Shown piece by piece: positions 20,372 to 31,705 of a stretch of DNA of 39,970 bases (the stretch's first letter is position 1; every line of letters begins with the position of its first letter). Made by a program: the position numbers and the translations under genes. Below the pieces are notes generated by a model that saw nothing but the letters and a program-made list of their open reading frames with translations, had not been told where the DNA came from and made no database searches. Location: assembly GCA_015680685.1 (NCBI GenBank), contig MNCI01014357.1, positions 1 through 39,970 of the forward strand. The letters are read 5' to 3'. The DNA comes from Gnetum montanum. Taxonomy: Eukaryota; Streptophyta; Gnetopsida; Gnetales; Gnetaceae.

Positions 20372-22850
20372 TTGTTTTACAAAATGTCTTCTTCTTCTCA
20401 TAACCATGATGATACTAAACCACCGGTCCCACAGGAATGCAAGGTGGTATACACTCATCTAGATGAGTTTGTGCTGAATTTCACCTTCATCCTACATCAA
20501 GATGAACAAATTCAATGGTGTGATATGGAGGGCAATGTTGTTTTGCCCCCCAATAGATCTATGCTTGAAATGCTAATTAAAACCCTTAAGAAGTTAGGCA
20601 TAGGAGATCTTCATGAATAGTCCGTTGTGAATGGATATGACACTCGAAACTATCATCCCACTAAAACATCATGTAGGCAAGATAAACATCAAGAGAGACT
20701 TCATGAAGCCACAAAGGGAAAACATTACACTAACCGCTTGTTCATACTAGATCAAGAGGACAATGAGGATCCCTCCTTGGAAGGTTCTCAACATGAAGAA
20801 TCTCCATCCCTTGCTAATGATGATGAGGGTGTGAACATGACCCTGTGATCAACTATTCATAAATTGAGTTCAAGGAAGAGTAATAGCCAAGGTAGGGACT
20901 TCAATAAACATTGCAATAACAAGGGATCTAATGATGGATATCATATAATGTGTAAGAGTAGTGGCGAAATCTATGATGGCAATGGCAGTCCATCTTCCTC
21001 TTCATCCTTTTCATCTAATTCTAAACATTCCTCTCTATTTGACAATTCTCATGGAAGCCAACGTTGAAATAACCATGATGAAGGTGATCAATAAAATCAT
21101 AATAACCGTGAAGGCCATCAAAATTGAAGGGATGGCCGAAAGCATCATCGACTTCATCAATGCAACGATGATGATGAACCTTTATTAGCAACTTGAAATA
21201 TGGTTAACATTGCAGAGGCAATAAGAATTCCAACTAGGCATATGAAGGATAGTTGAATCAAGTTCCTAGATATGAACAATATCCCAAGATTTTAGGGGGA
21301 TACAACTCTAATCCGTAGACACATCTACAAGCTTTTTAAGATGCTTGTGCCTTACAAAACATCAAGAACAAGTGGTAGAAACTCAAGCTTTTCCCAAGGA
21401 TACTAATTAAGAAAGCTGAAAGTTGGTACCAGTCTTTAGAAACAAAATCTATCTAAAGATGGAATACCATGTTAGAAGTGTTCAATGATAAATATTAGAT
21501 GTACTCCAGAGTGTCTAATCTAAGAAGGCAAATCCAAGGCTAGAAACAAGAAGCACATGAACCCTTGGATACTACCATGGGTTGATACTATTCACTCTTA
21601 CATAGATGCCCTAGCCATGATTACACTTAGAGGGAACAACTACACCACATCATAGATGGGCTCAGAGCAAAAATAAGAAAAACCCATAGGGTGTATGCCC
21701 GAGGAAGGTCATCTAAAATGAGAACTCATTAGATCCTGAGGTTAGTTGAGTAGGTAGCAAAACAAGAAGGTGAGCTACAAATAAGGGAGAGTGCTAAAGA
21801 GTACAATAGGGATCCATCCATCAAAAAATGAGAGGTCCAATTTTGTGATGGGGAGGAGTCACCACTTGATGAAGTGGTGAATAGATAGACCTTGCCTATC
21901 CAAAAATCCATTTCTGACATTTCAGCCAAGGTTGACAAGTTATGGAACTCTTTGGATGAAAAGTTTCAAACTACTTTTAAGATTACTGAAGAATCCAAAA
22001 AGCAAATAGTGATCATAATTGTAGATAGTGAAAAGAAGTTGAACATGCCTACCAAAGGGGTAAGGGCAAAGCTATTGGAGTAGAGGAAGTTGTGGAATCT
22101 GACTCTGATGATGAAGCTAAATGTGACATCTATCAATATGAACATCCAAAGGGATGTTTCCTTGTGGTGTCACACTTACAAGATTTTAGAGTATACGCAT
22201 TAAATCCCTACCTAGCATGTAGGCAAGCTCCAAGATAATTGCCTTACCCTCAAGGTAGTTCAATACAGTTCGACTAGCAACAACAAGCTTACTACCCAAG
22301 TGGAACTCCTCCACAACCTTATGAATAGTACCAACAGTGGTACCAAGAACAATTGTGAGAAATGCCATCACCAAGGCAACAATACCCTTATAAGAAACCA
22401 GATCCATACAGGTACTATGTTCAGCAACCTATCTCCCCTAGAAGGTTGGCAAGCCATGCATCATTCTAGCATCACTATTAGCCTTCGAAATACCATCAAA
22501 CACATTCATTGTTTCTCGAGTGAAAAACCCATATTCGTATCCTTATCATCCTTCACATCCCTCTGCACCTACACCTCCACCTTCAACTTAGTTACCTCCA
22601 GCTCCATCCATACAGGGTGAAATTTCTCCACAGCTATAGCAATGAAATGCTTTAAGGGCCATACAATCACAACCAATATTTCAACCAAGTGGTCTAGATA
22701 ATCAATCAAGGAAATAACCTTTCTTTCATCCCAGCAGTCCTCTCTAGCCCTTAGAACCTACTCCAACTAGTTGCCCTAGATCTCCAGTATCCTCATCCTC
22801 TACATTAAATACCTTCGAGCACCCTTCAAACCAAGTTCCACCTAGGATTT
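20372..22850 (+). pseudogene. gag: gag relic of the Athila-like element
   Basis: Gag forms the particle shell and packages element RNA. The first frame (20372-20620) opens MFYKMSSSSHNHDD, with an internal Met at 20384 as the more likely start, and covers an N-terminal region ending in KTLKKLGIGDLHE. A Ser/Asp/Glu-rich linker follows (20627-21067). The capsid-like retrotransposon-gag domain is at 21250-21590, recognisable from NQVPRYEQYPKILGGYNSNP, then a THLQAF...DAC block, KLKLFPRILIKKAESWYQSL and SNLRRQIQG. Between 21316 and 21543 the frame is broken by six stops, each one transition away from CAG, CAA or TGG. A later part (21892-22083) reads QKSISDISAKVDKLWNSLDE. No clear CCHC zinc knuckle is seen. 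Dead. Confidence 0.78.
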
Positions 22851-22858
22851 GCACTATA

Positions 22859-23290
22859 ATGCTAACTCATGTTGTTTCTAACTGGATCAAGGCAAGCAAC
22901 CTTCCTACAAAAATATTTGATCCAGGAATTTTTCTCATCTTTCTACAGATTGTTAAACAAGAGCCATGTAAGGCTCTTCTTGACTCTAGTTCCAGAGTTA
23001 ACCTCATCTCCCATGATAAGTACAAAGCCTATAACCTACCACCTCTTAAGAAGAGCAACATCCATATAGAATTAGCAGATCAATCAATTATTGTTCCTTT
23101 GGGATTAGTAGAGGACATTGTGACCACAGTCTATGGGTGGTCTTATCCTACTGATTTTCTGATATTCAAGGTCGAAACTACAAAAGTAACTTTTCCATCA
23201 TCATGGGAAGGGCTTGGTTAAGCATGGTTGATGTGAAAATGGCTATAAGGGACCTATCTCTCAAAATATCTAAGGAGAATGAGTTAGAAA
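22859..23290 (+). pseudogene. Aspartic protease relic of the Athila-like element
   Basis: Retroviral-type protease domain, which would cut the gag-pol polyprotein. The active-site block reads KALLDSSSRVNLISHDKY near residues 39-56 of the frame. The family has D-S-G, so the catalytic Asp is kept but the Gly is now Ser. The flap/substrate region reads IELADQSIIVPLGLVEDIV, as in plant gypsy proteases (LADRS...P.G..EDV). A frameshift near 23195 is followed by IIMGRAWLSMVDV, the usual 'ILGRPFL' end. It stands directly between gag and the reverse transcriptase start, as expected. Confidence 0.82.
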
Positions 23291-23466
23291 AAATTGAGAA
23301 GAAGCATATTCCATGCATTGTGTATAATGACAATGGGTGCAATTATGTGTAAACGATTTGGTTAATCAAAAGCACATACATTAAGGCTTGCAATTAGTAT
23401 GCATAAGAAATTAATATTCAATGGTGTCTGTATGAAGTAATCACAAAGTAGGAGGGCACCTAGTGG

Positions 23467-23850
23467 TTGATAACTAATTTAGATAGCAACACAATAAGCA
23501 TGGAGCCAACTAAGAGTTTAACTTGTGCATATGTTGAAGGCATGGACAAAATTGAACAAGTCCATTCCAAACTCTCTAATAAAGATTATGATAACTATTG
23601 GGGAGAGTTGGAGATCCCTGATCACTTTAAGCAAGAGCCCTTAGAACTAAAAAATTTACTAGTCAAAATGGAGTATGGATTTTAAAGAATAGAAAAATAG
23701 TCATCATTAATGCCACATGTGCTCCTGAATAAAAAGAAAAGTTGTTGAAAGTGGTGAATAAATGGTCAATGGCCTTTACTTGGTCATATCCAGAGCTAAC
23801 AGGAATCGATCCAAGGATATGCCAACACTGCATATATATTAACGTAGCCA
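23467..23850 (+). pseudogene. Start of reverse transcriptase (fingers only), truncated
   Basis: The stretch before the reverse transcriptase reads PLELKNLLVKMEYGF. After a frameshift near 23682 come KIVIINATCAPE, a TAA in place of Gln, KEKLLKVVNKWSMAFTW and ELTGIDPRICQHCIYI. The usual gypsy form is 'LP.hLkYafL...piIis..Lt.eqe.kLl.vL..hk.AiGW...DlkGIsPsiC.H.I'. The sequence stops exactly there. The catalytic YxDD palm, RNase H and integrase are all missing, replaced by the extra-ORF copies. Confidence 0.82.
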
Positions 23851-25182
23851 TAAATAGTTAGGTAGATGGAGAGGGATGGTCCCATTTTCTTTGCCCAAAG
23901 AATGTAGCTGCATTTAAGGTTGAATCCCAATTCTTGGGAGGTGACAGTGTCATTAGCAACACATCATCTATTTCCAAAAATCTCTGGGAATGCTACCACT
24001 TTCTCAGTGAGTTTGGAGGAAGGTGAAGAAGCAACTGTCTTGGTGATGTAGCACCAAGAGCAAGAGACAACAGTAGAAGTGGTAGCTGACCATGTAGTTA
24101 AAGCATTGAATGCACCTGCAACATTTGTACCAAATGTATCTACACTCCAAGATGTGCAAACATCCACAGGCATGGTCAATGAAAAATTGAATGCAGCCTA
24201 GCACGAACAACTACTAGAACAACTGGTAGGAACCCGGCAACCAACTTTAGATATCTTCGATTTTCCAGAGAACATCACTACAACCTAGTTAAAGCTACTA
24301 AATGCAAGGGGCAACTAGAAATGGCCCGAGAGTAAAATCAATGCTTAGCTATGGAGGTTGCTAAACGTCATGCCCAACTTACAAAGCAAATAATCCTTAG
24401 CCTAGCAACAACAAGAGATGAAGCTATCAAACAGCTTTAGGAATGATTTCAAAAGGCTAAGGAGAAAGCTGTAATAGCCATCTTCAAATAGTCTATGGTA
24501 GAAGGTAAAACACATTCAATTAAAAAGGACTTGAATTAGATGAGCAAGAAAATAAAGCATTGACCACACAAAATCGTCACCCATGAAATGTTAATGTTCA
24601 AAGAGGTTGAATGAAAGAATTCATTCATCAACAGTAGGAGCAGCTTGCTAGGGTCAACACTAAATTGAGGAAATCAGCCATGAAGGAGTAAAATCTGTCA
24701 ATGGAGGAGGTACACATCTTGTGACAAAAATTTACCATTGAAATTATTGCTTGGAAGAACGAAGCTCTCAAGTTTGAGAGAGTGAAAAATCACTACAGGG
24801 ACCAAGTTGGCTTGCAAAAAGAAATTAATGAAAGAGAAATCCAGATGATAAAGGCTAAAGTAAATGAAGCCCTCCAGCAAGGAAGAAAGATGTAGCAACA
24901 CATCCTTGATGGGATTGATGCTTACAATAAAGCGGAGATCTACTTGAAGGAGTTGTAGATCGAAGAGATGATAGAGTATATAGAGTTGGCCAATCTCCAT
25001 TACGCAAACCTAGAAATGCTAACAATTGGATGGCTATGGTCAGAATTGGAGAAGCAAGTGGCTAGCTCATATTTGCTATATATGGCCAAGTTCAAACACC
25101 ACAAGGACACCAAGTAAAATCTTGAGACTGCTAACGCTAAACTCGACATCCTCAAAGGGTAATTCACAAAACAAACTTGGAA
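23843..25182 (+). pseudogene. Extra ORF copy B, middle and coiled-coil C-terminal half
   Basis: It begins around the segment AAFKVESQFLGGDSV (about 23910-23955) and runs through VVADHVVKALNAP-like sequence and LDIFDFPENITTT to the coiled-coil part: VKNHYRDQV near 24784, IEEMIEYIELANL near 24960 and LEKQVASSYLL near 25050. Copy A has the same blocks in the same order, with a shared TAG codon just before IEEM (24956-24958 and 15066-15068). The N-terminal half is missing. The first about 350 bases are also the left arm of an inverted repeat with copy C. Confidence 0.6.
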
Positions 25183-25529
25183 AGGCTACATTCAATTTTT
25201 CGTTGACTGTGCCTATGGATGTTTGCACATCTTGGAGTGCAGATACATTTGGTATAGATGTTGCAGGTGCATTAAATGCTTTAACTACACGATTAGCTAC
25301 CACTTCTACTATTGTCTCTTGCTTTTTGTGCTACATCACCAAAACAGTTGCTTCTTCACCTTTCTCCAAACTCATTGAGAAAGTGGTAGCATTCCCAGAT
25401 ATTTCTGGAAATAGATGATGTGTTGCTAATGACACTGTCACCTTCCAAGCATTAGGATTCAACCTCAAAGGTAGCTACATTCTTTGGGCAAAGAAAATGG
25501 GACCATCCCTCTCCATCTAGCTAACTATT
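23853..25529. repeat. Inverted repeat, arms of about 347 bp with a 982-bp spacer
   Basis: Arms at 23853-24200 (plus) and 25183-25529 (minus). Both contain AGATGGAGAGGGATGGTCCC, and their translations match residue by residue (for example DVCTSWSxDTFG in the antisense reading of both). About 90% identity by eye. The arms are the same middle segment of the extra ORF, present in opposite orientation. Confidence 0.9.
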
Positions 25530-26690
25530 CAGGCCACCTCATTAAGGTGACTCATTGCTGGTTGATACATAGAGGGATCCACCCCACTCATTCCTGCCTG
25601 CTACTCTTGTTTACTCAAGAGTTTCTCTTAGATTTATCGTAGATGCTCAAGGACTGCGTAGGCCTCCAGTGTTGTCTCCTGAGTGGGTGGTGGTGGCAGT
25701 AGCTCCTCCTCTTAAATGGTTGTTGGCATTTTGTCTTTCATGATTTCTATCCATAAGGCCAAGGGAGCATGCCTAAGAGTGTCATTTGAATAATGAACAA
25801 TACCTACCCTCTTGCAAAGTTTCTTGATGAGACACAGAAAGGACAAGGTATTTCTTCCATGTTTGTTCTCCTTGAAATGCTTCTTGATCTCCAAATAAAT
25901 CAATTGTGGAGGTTAATAGGAAATTTCCCACTTAGAGTGGTGCATGCTAGGGCAAAGAAAGTAGTCACCTTACTTGGCCTCATTATTGGATTAAGGTGAT
26001 AGGCCACAATCTTAAAACAAATTCACTCTGCTGGTGTGAGCATGCTATACTCCTTATGGTTCACCCCATAGCACCATTGGGTCCACTCCCTTTTTGGCTC
26101 AAGATTAACTTTGGTTGATATCTCCACCAACTGTATTCCAATGTTTGGCAATCCTAGTGCCTATTTGATGGCCTCTATTGAGTAGGACACTTTAATGTCC
26201 TTGATTTTTACAATGTACCCTAGCCTTCGGCTATTCTAGAAGAGATAAGTCTCTTCCATGTACTACTCCCCACTAGTTGTGATGATTGGCCACATGGGAG
26301 AGGTTTGCAATTGTTTTTTGACATCCTCTAGAGCTTTTCTCAAAAATGGCGCAAATTTTATCTCTTAAAGAACTAATCTTTGAATCTCTTAGGACTTGAT
26401 GATGTCTAGGTAGGCTTGAGTCAAAGCGACCTCAAGCCTTGGTACAAGTCTAGGCACTTCTCCTCATTGAGATTATTTTGTAGGCACTTGTTCTTTGGAA
26501 TCTATTTAAAGATTCCACTTTGGGCTCCTCACATAGAGGTCCCATTGCATGGGTCACCTCTTGTTGTTCTTAGCTTTGTTCCTGCTAGCCCCTTCTAGGT
26601 TTGGATCATTTCTCCCATGGTTGTGAGGATTCTCCTTCCTACAGGCATGTTTGTTTGGGTGCCATCTATAATCACAATAGAACCATGGAT
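25183..26690 (-). pseudogene. Extra ORF copy C, N-terminal and middle half, inverted
   Basis: Read from 26690 downward on the minus strand: GATTATAGATGGCACCC (start region, MAPKQ, as in copy A), a diverged N-terminal part, a block ending TKVNLEPKREWTQWCYG near 26090, a hydrophobic block VTTFFALACTTLSGKFPINL near 25950, YLEIKKHFKENKHGRN and LSFLCLIKKLCKRVGIVHY (25903-25712 frame), then VVANRVVKAFNAPATSIPNV near 25300. The block pattern suggests the plant transposon-protein domain of Athila-type post-pol ORFs (tentative). It stops at 25183, where it meets copy B tail to tail. Confidence 0.6.
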
Positions 26691-27877
26691 TAGTAATCAT
26701 TGTGTAACCTTAAAATAATTAGGATACCTTAACTCTTAAGGGTAGTTACACTTGGCTAAGTTGTAATTGTGGTTGATTTAAGTAACTTAATTGTTATTTC
26801 TAGTTATGCCTTATCATTGATGAGTGATCTTGGAGGTTGTTGGAACGGTTAACTTAGAAAAAGTTGATGTTTATGTATGATTATGGTTACTAACCATTGG
26901 GGGAGTTAGAAAAAATTTTCAAAAACTGCATTGAAAACTATGAGGTTTGTGGCCCCCATGATAAAGATCTTACCTCTGGTAAGTGCAAGATCAAAAAAAT
27001 GGAGTGATTTGGACAAACGGTTTGAAAGTTATGGACTTTGGAAGGTTTTGGGCTCTAAAAAAGTGCAAAAATCCCCCGTGTGTTATGAGAAAATGACAAA
27101 AAATTTCCAAAGTGTTTGGTGGTATATATAGCATTTTTGCATTGCATCGACAAGGCCTCCTTGTCAACACAGCTATTGACCACCATTGGCTTTTGTTGAC
27201 TTTGGTCAAACTTTCAAAATATAAGGAATTTTTTGATGAAATTGGGGGTCAAATGAAAGCTTAGAAGACCAAGAATAGTATGAAATGATGAGAAGAGGAC
27301 GTTGAAGTTCATAATGTTAAAAAAATGAAGAAAAATCGATTTAATGGATGAATGTAATGAAAGATTAAGGAGTACTGAGTGGTTTACACAATGGAAAATA
27401 AAAAATATAAGATTGTAGCAATGTCAAAGGTAAGGAACCTTAACTAATCAAGCCAAACGCTATGCAATTGGGTCCTTCCCATAACAAGCTCATGCCAATT
27501 TTTTCCCTTGCATGACGTCAACTAAGGAGTCTGTGGGTCCCATAGTCGATTTAATGAGCATGACAAGTTAAGGACCAACCCAAAAGAATCCACTTGGGAA
27601 TCCCAAAACATCAAACTAAGACATAGAGCATAACATAGAACCTGATAGTGAGATAAGTTATGGTAGAATGGATGGATGATAGAGAAGATAAAATGGAATT
27701 CCAAATTAAGGTCATAAGAAGTCCCTTATGGATTTGTGGTTAAAATGATCTAAGAAGTTCCATCCTCAGTCCAAACCAAAGCCATCTGCTTTCAGTGATT
27801 TCACATTGTCACTCTAAGACTGATCCACCCACCTGAGACAATCAATAATCCCATACCTTTCCAATTTTGTAAAAGAA
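26691..27877. other. Unassigned internal segment before the 3' LTR
   Basis: About 1.2 kb with no recognised domain. TGATGAGTGATCTTGGAGG (about 26819) resembles the LTR start, and CATCGACAAGGCCTC (27145-27159) is identical to 15 bases in the 3' LTR (27970-27984) but at a different distance. It may hold a very diverged LTR fragment or ordinary 3' non-coding DNA. Confidence 0.4.
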
Positions 27878-27911
27878 CTTGAGGACAAATTTTCATTCAG
27901 TTGTGAGGGTA
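27878..27911 (+). promoter_or_regulatory. Decayed polypurine region before the 3' LTR
   Basis: CTTGAGGACAAATTTTCATT followed by CAGTTGTGAGGGTA abuts the LTR. The AGGACAAATTTT phrase is common at this place in plant gypsy elements, and the purine tract proper is reduced to GTGAGGGTA. It matches the region before the LTR at 16484. Confidence 0.55.
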
Positions 27912-28795
27912 TGATGAGTCATCGCTGGTTGGCTGTATCAACAAAGCCCTATTGATGCATCTTAACCTACATCGACAAGGCCTCATTGACGCAGTGTCTA
28001 TCCATTGCCTATAAATACACACCTACCAACTGCATTTATGGAGAGTCTAGATTTTAGTAGTAGCAAAGCTCTTGCATTTTTTCAATTCAAAAGTTAGAAT
28101 TTTTCCCTAAGTGCCTGTAGCAGGAGTTATTGAGTGTACAAATCTTTATTCGAGCATTATTGTACCTGAGCATGACAATGTGTGTCACAATAAAGACAAG
28201 GTTTCTGATAAATCTTGTAGCACTTTGGATAGATTATCTCTTTTATTTATGCATTCAATGTTTTCAATTATTTGTTAATAATTCTCAATTATTTCACAAT
28301 TGTTTTTTAGAATTGAGTTAATGAGATTATTAAGCTAGGTAGATTAAGTACATAAGTACGACTGCTTTGAGCGTAACACGTATTCACTTGGTAATTCCAG
28401 CAATGTTATTGCTTGGTACGTGTAGTAGTGTGGTGTTTCGTCACCCAGTAGTGGATACATGGGTTTAGGATGTGTACAGAAAGTGGGAATGGATGCTTAT
28501 GTTAGGATTAGTTAATTAGTCATTTAGATTAGTAAATTAAACTTATTTTTATCTACATTTCAAGCATCCACAATATAAAATACAAAATGAAAAAAATCAG
28601 AAGCCTCAGTTACACTTAATCATACCAATGAACATCACAAGTGTAATTGGAAGGACAATGATTGAATTTAAGGTTAGATTCACTTCCTAAAGGGCTAGTG
28701 CACTGGAAATGATAAAGTCCACAAAATTTGACCGGATCATGCATGAATGCTTGTAATTCATATGGTTGGGTATAGGGGTACCTTGCTGCTCATCA
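27912..28795 (+). mobile_element. 3' LTR (884 bp)
   Basis: Starts TGATGAGTCATCGCTGG and ends TGCTGCTCATCA, with TATA at 28010-28017. Collinear with the 5' LTR except for a deletion near its start and absence of the 31-bp duplication. Followed directly by the target duplication AACAT (28796-28800). Confidence 0.9.
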
Positions 28796-28800
28796 AACAT

Positions 28801-31705
28801 GCAAGACATTGATCATTTGCACTAGTAGTCAATAATGTCTTTGGATCATAATAGTGTAAAGTACATAGAATAATTCCTTTTATTTACAAGCAACAACATC
28901 CATAACTCCTATTGCAATTCTTAGCCATTACCAAGTTGACAATACTTAGAAATAAAGACAATCATTTACTCAATATTTAGTTACTATCATTGATAGTAGC
29001 ACATGTATTAGTTGTTGGAGCTTATCATACAAGAAACCACAAGAATACAAAATTCCTATTTGATAAAAAGAGTTAAGAAAGACTTCTAATTCTAAAGAAT
29101 AAATTATAAGAATTCTTTACTACTTATGGTACCTATAGATCTGATAACATTTAACATAGTAGATGTGACAATCCATTCAAAGCTAAAATTCTTAGTAGGT
29201 TAATTCAAGTAGCCATCCAATATAAAGATAAGTTTGTAACAATACCTAGAGTACATAAGTACATATTAATAGAAAATAAAGCTTCATAGAAACCTAACTA
29301 TTTTAGGGCATTTACCACAAGATTATAGAGATCTTCTCAAAATTAAGAGATAAACCTTTTAGAGGTTGCTTAATGATACGAGTAGAAAATCTCATCTAGC
29401 TCCCTCTAGTTAAGTAATGACCATCATCTAGAGATAATGAACTTCTAGCCTAGTTTTGAAAGAGCTCCCAAGCCAACATCATGATTGACATAGTGTACAT
29501 AACATATGCAAGTATTCTAGTTCAACACTTATTCACATATCTACTTTAAAAAATCTAAATTGTCATTATAAAAAATGATGACTATGAGCTTCTGACAATG
29601 AAAATTAATCTTTCTATCATGTCAAGTGGATGGAATGATTTTAAAGATGTGCTACATATCTACCCAACTAATGAAAAATAAGTGCATGACTAGGTCAAGC
29701 TATAGATTTTTGAAGAACTAATTATCAAATGCATGATCAAAGCTAGATCATTGATAACTCTACACTTAATGATAACAACAACCATGAAGGTTATGTTAAA
29801 ATGCAACATATGGATAAAAAAGAACTAGTTAATATTACCATAGGAATTATCACAAGAATCATCTATGCTAGAAATAAAGCACCACCTTAACTCCCATAGT
29901 ATGTGGTTGTCAAATTTGTAGGATACTAAGATTTTTCATTCAAGTGGCTTGATCCCTAACATATATCCATAATTCTCATCACCAAGGATATGAAGAGGTA
30001 GCTACCCCTATGACTTGCATGGTCATTAACAATCTATATATTGCAAGATCTAAAACTTTCTGAAGTCATTATGAACATAAGAATGATAGAGAGTATGTGT
30101 CTTATATTCATGGCTCTATCCTAACTTAGGTACTTATGATATGTAAAGATTTTCTTTCCCTTTGATTAAAAGAGATACAAAATATAGGAAAGAGAGCTAA
30201 CATGAAAATCAAGATAATGAAGAGTAGATCCAATTACTAATGGAATCCACCTCATTTAATCTAGTAACTAAAGTGACAACATTGAAGTTATTACCAACCA
30301 TGAATTAGTAGGAATATTGATGTAAGAAGCAAGTTCAACATAGCTAACATTACTAAACCTAAATCTAGCAACATATGCAATCACTAAAAATAGTGCACCA
30401 AATTTCATTGAAAACATCATGAATTTCTTAGCACCAAATTCCACAATTATCAAGGAGCTATCAATGTAAGTAGCACCTTCAATACATCAAGACTTTTTAA
30501 ACCTATCTCCATGAACGCATAGACCTATAGAGAATAATATAGTAGAGATTTCTAAAGACATCATGAACCTCTTAGTAGTAAATTTCTCCATTGTTGAGGA
30601 GTTGTTCTTTGATTAAATCTCCTTTTGTATGATGTTAAGGACATATCCACGTGTAATTTTTTTTGAAGATCACTAGCTCCATGTACATGTTGTAAATAAA
30701 AACTATTAAATCATTATGTATATTCTTGTATATGTGCTCTAAATAGATAGTAAGATGATGCTTCTTAAACATGTCTTCATTTTCAAAACACAACTTGCAA
30801 CATCATTGTAAATATTTTTTTTGAACTAATGTTAATGCTACACCCTCATGAATTGATTACTTTAAACACTAAGTATCAGCCTCAATGTTAACATAGTTAA
30901 CATTGCATGCATCTTAGATCATTGATATTATTATAAATTATAACCTAACATTGATAATTTGGATACTTATTATGAGCTAATATAGACATTTCATCCTTAA
31001 TATAACATCTATTATACTTTGCGACTTGTCCATAAGATCAATATATTTGTACCACACATGTTGCACCTTGTAGCATCTAGTAAGTCACCATGTTTAGCAA
31101 TTGTCAAGGTATGCACAACTTAAGAAGAAAACATTATACACATGTATTAAAACATTACACTTGCATACCTCACTAGATGACTTTAGCATTTCTTTGCTCA
31201 ATAGTGAGTAGGTACATATAGCAATAATTCATTAATTTCAAAAAGAATGGTATGTTAATCTCTACTTTTATAAATAACATTTCCCCTCATCACATGCTAC
31301 AAATTAGTTATTCTAAGGTAATTGCATCAATGGAAACTAATATACATTATTTAAGTAAAGAAGAAATGACTACATGATCTCTATTATTGATAAAAAATAC
31401 TATATAGAATGCACAAAAATACAAGCTTTTAGAGGCCATGATGAACTTGCTAACTTGAATATTTAAAAATCTAGTCATTTTCAACTTTACATGGGCATAT
31501 CTTAAGTGTCACATGTCGGATATGCATACGTTTGTAAGCTATCATAAAATATTTCTATTGAAGGTAAAAACTTATCAGCATAGATAAGTCTATATCACCT
31601 AATCCATAGTAAATGTGATAATTATTATTTCTTTATGGCCTTGTACTAAATAGTCTTGTGAACATAATAGTAATTTCATTTTTATGAAGTCTATTTGTGA
31701 ATCAT
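28801..31705. other. Unrecognised AT-rich region
   Basis: About 2.9 kb. No frame over 65 codons looks real and no motif from the elements elsewhere in the window is found. Probably ancient repeat debris. Confidence 0.5.

Larger units (their letters stand above)
19269..28795 (+). mobile_element. LTR-to-LTR Athila-like gypsy element with target duplication AACAT
   Basis: A 9527-bp element bounded by two related LTRs. The host bases AACAT occur immediately before the 5' LTR (19264-19268) and immediately after the 3' LTR (28796-28800). Inside, in order: a primer-binding site, gag, aspartic protease and the very start of reverse transcriptase, all on the plus strand, then two opposed half-copies of an extra ORF, an unassigned 1.2 kb, and a polypurine region. 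The rest of reverse transcriptase, RNase H and integrase are absent, so it is non-autonomous. The two LTRs differ at roughly 10-15% of positions by eye plus indels, so the insertion is old. Assignment to Athila/Tat rests on the tRNA-Asp-like primer site and the protease/RT motifs. Confidence 0.85.

Noticed and set aside
22186-22620. Overlapping frames of 73 and 106 codons in gag
   Set aside because: They are out of frame with the gag blocks on either side and have no family resemblance.
25026-25418. 130-codon plus-strand open frame, and its mirror on the minus strand at 23964-24179
   Set aside because: They match each other only because the region is an inverted repeat. The coding sense agrees with the extra-ORF copies on the opposite strand in each arm.
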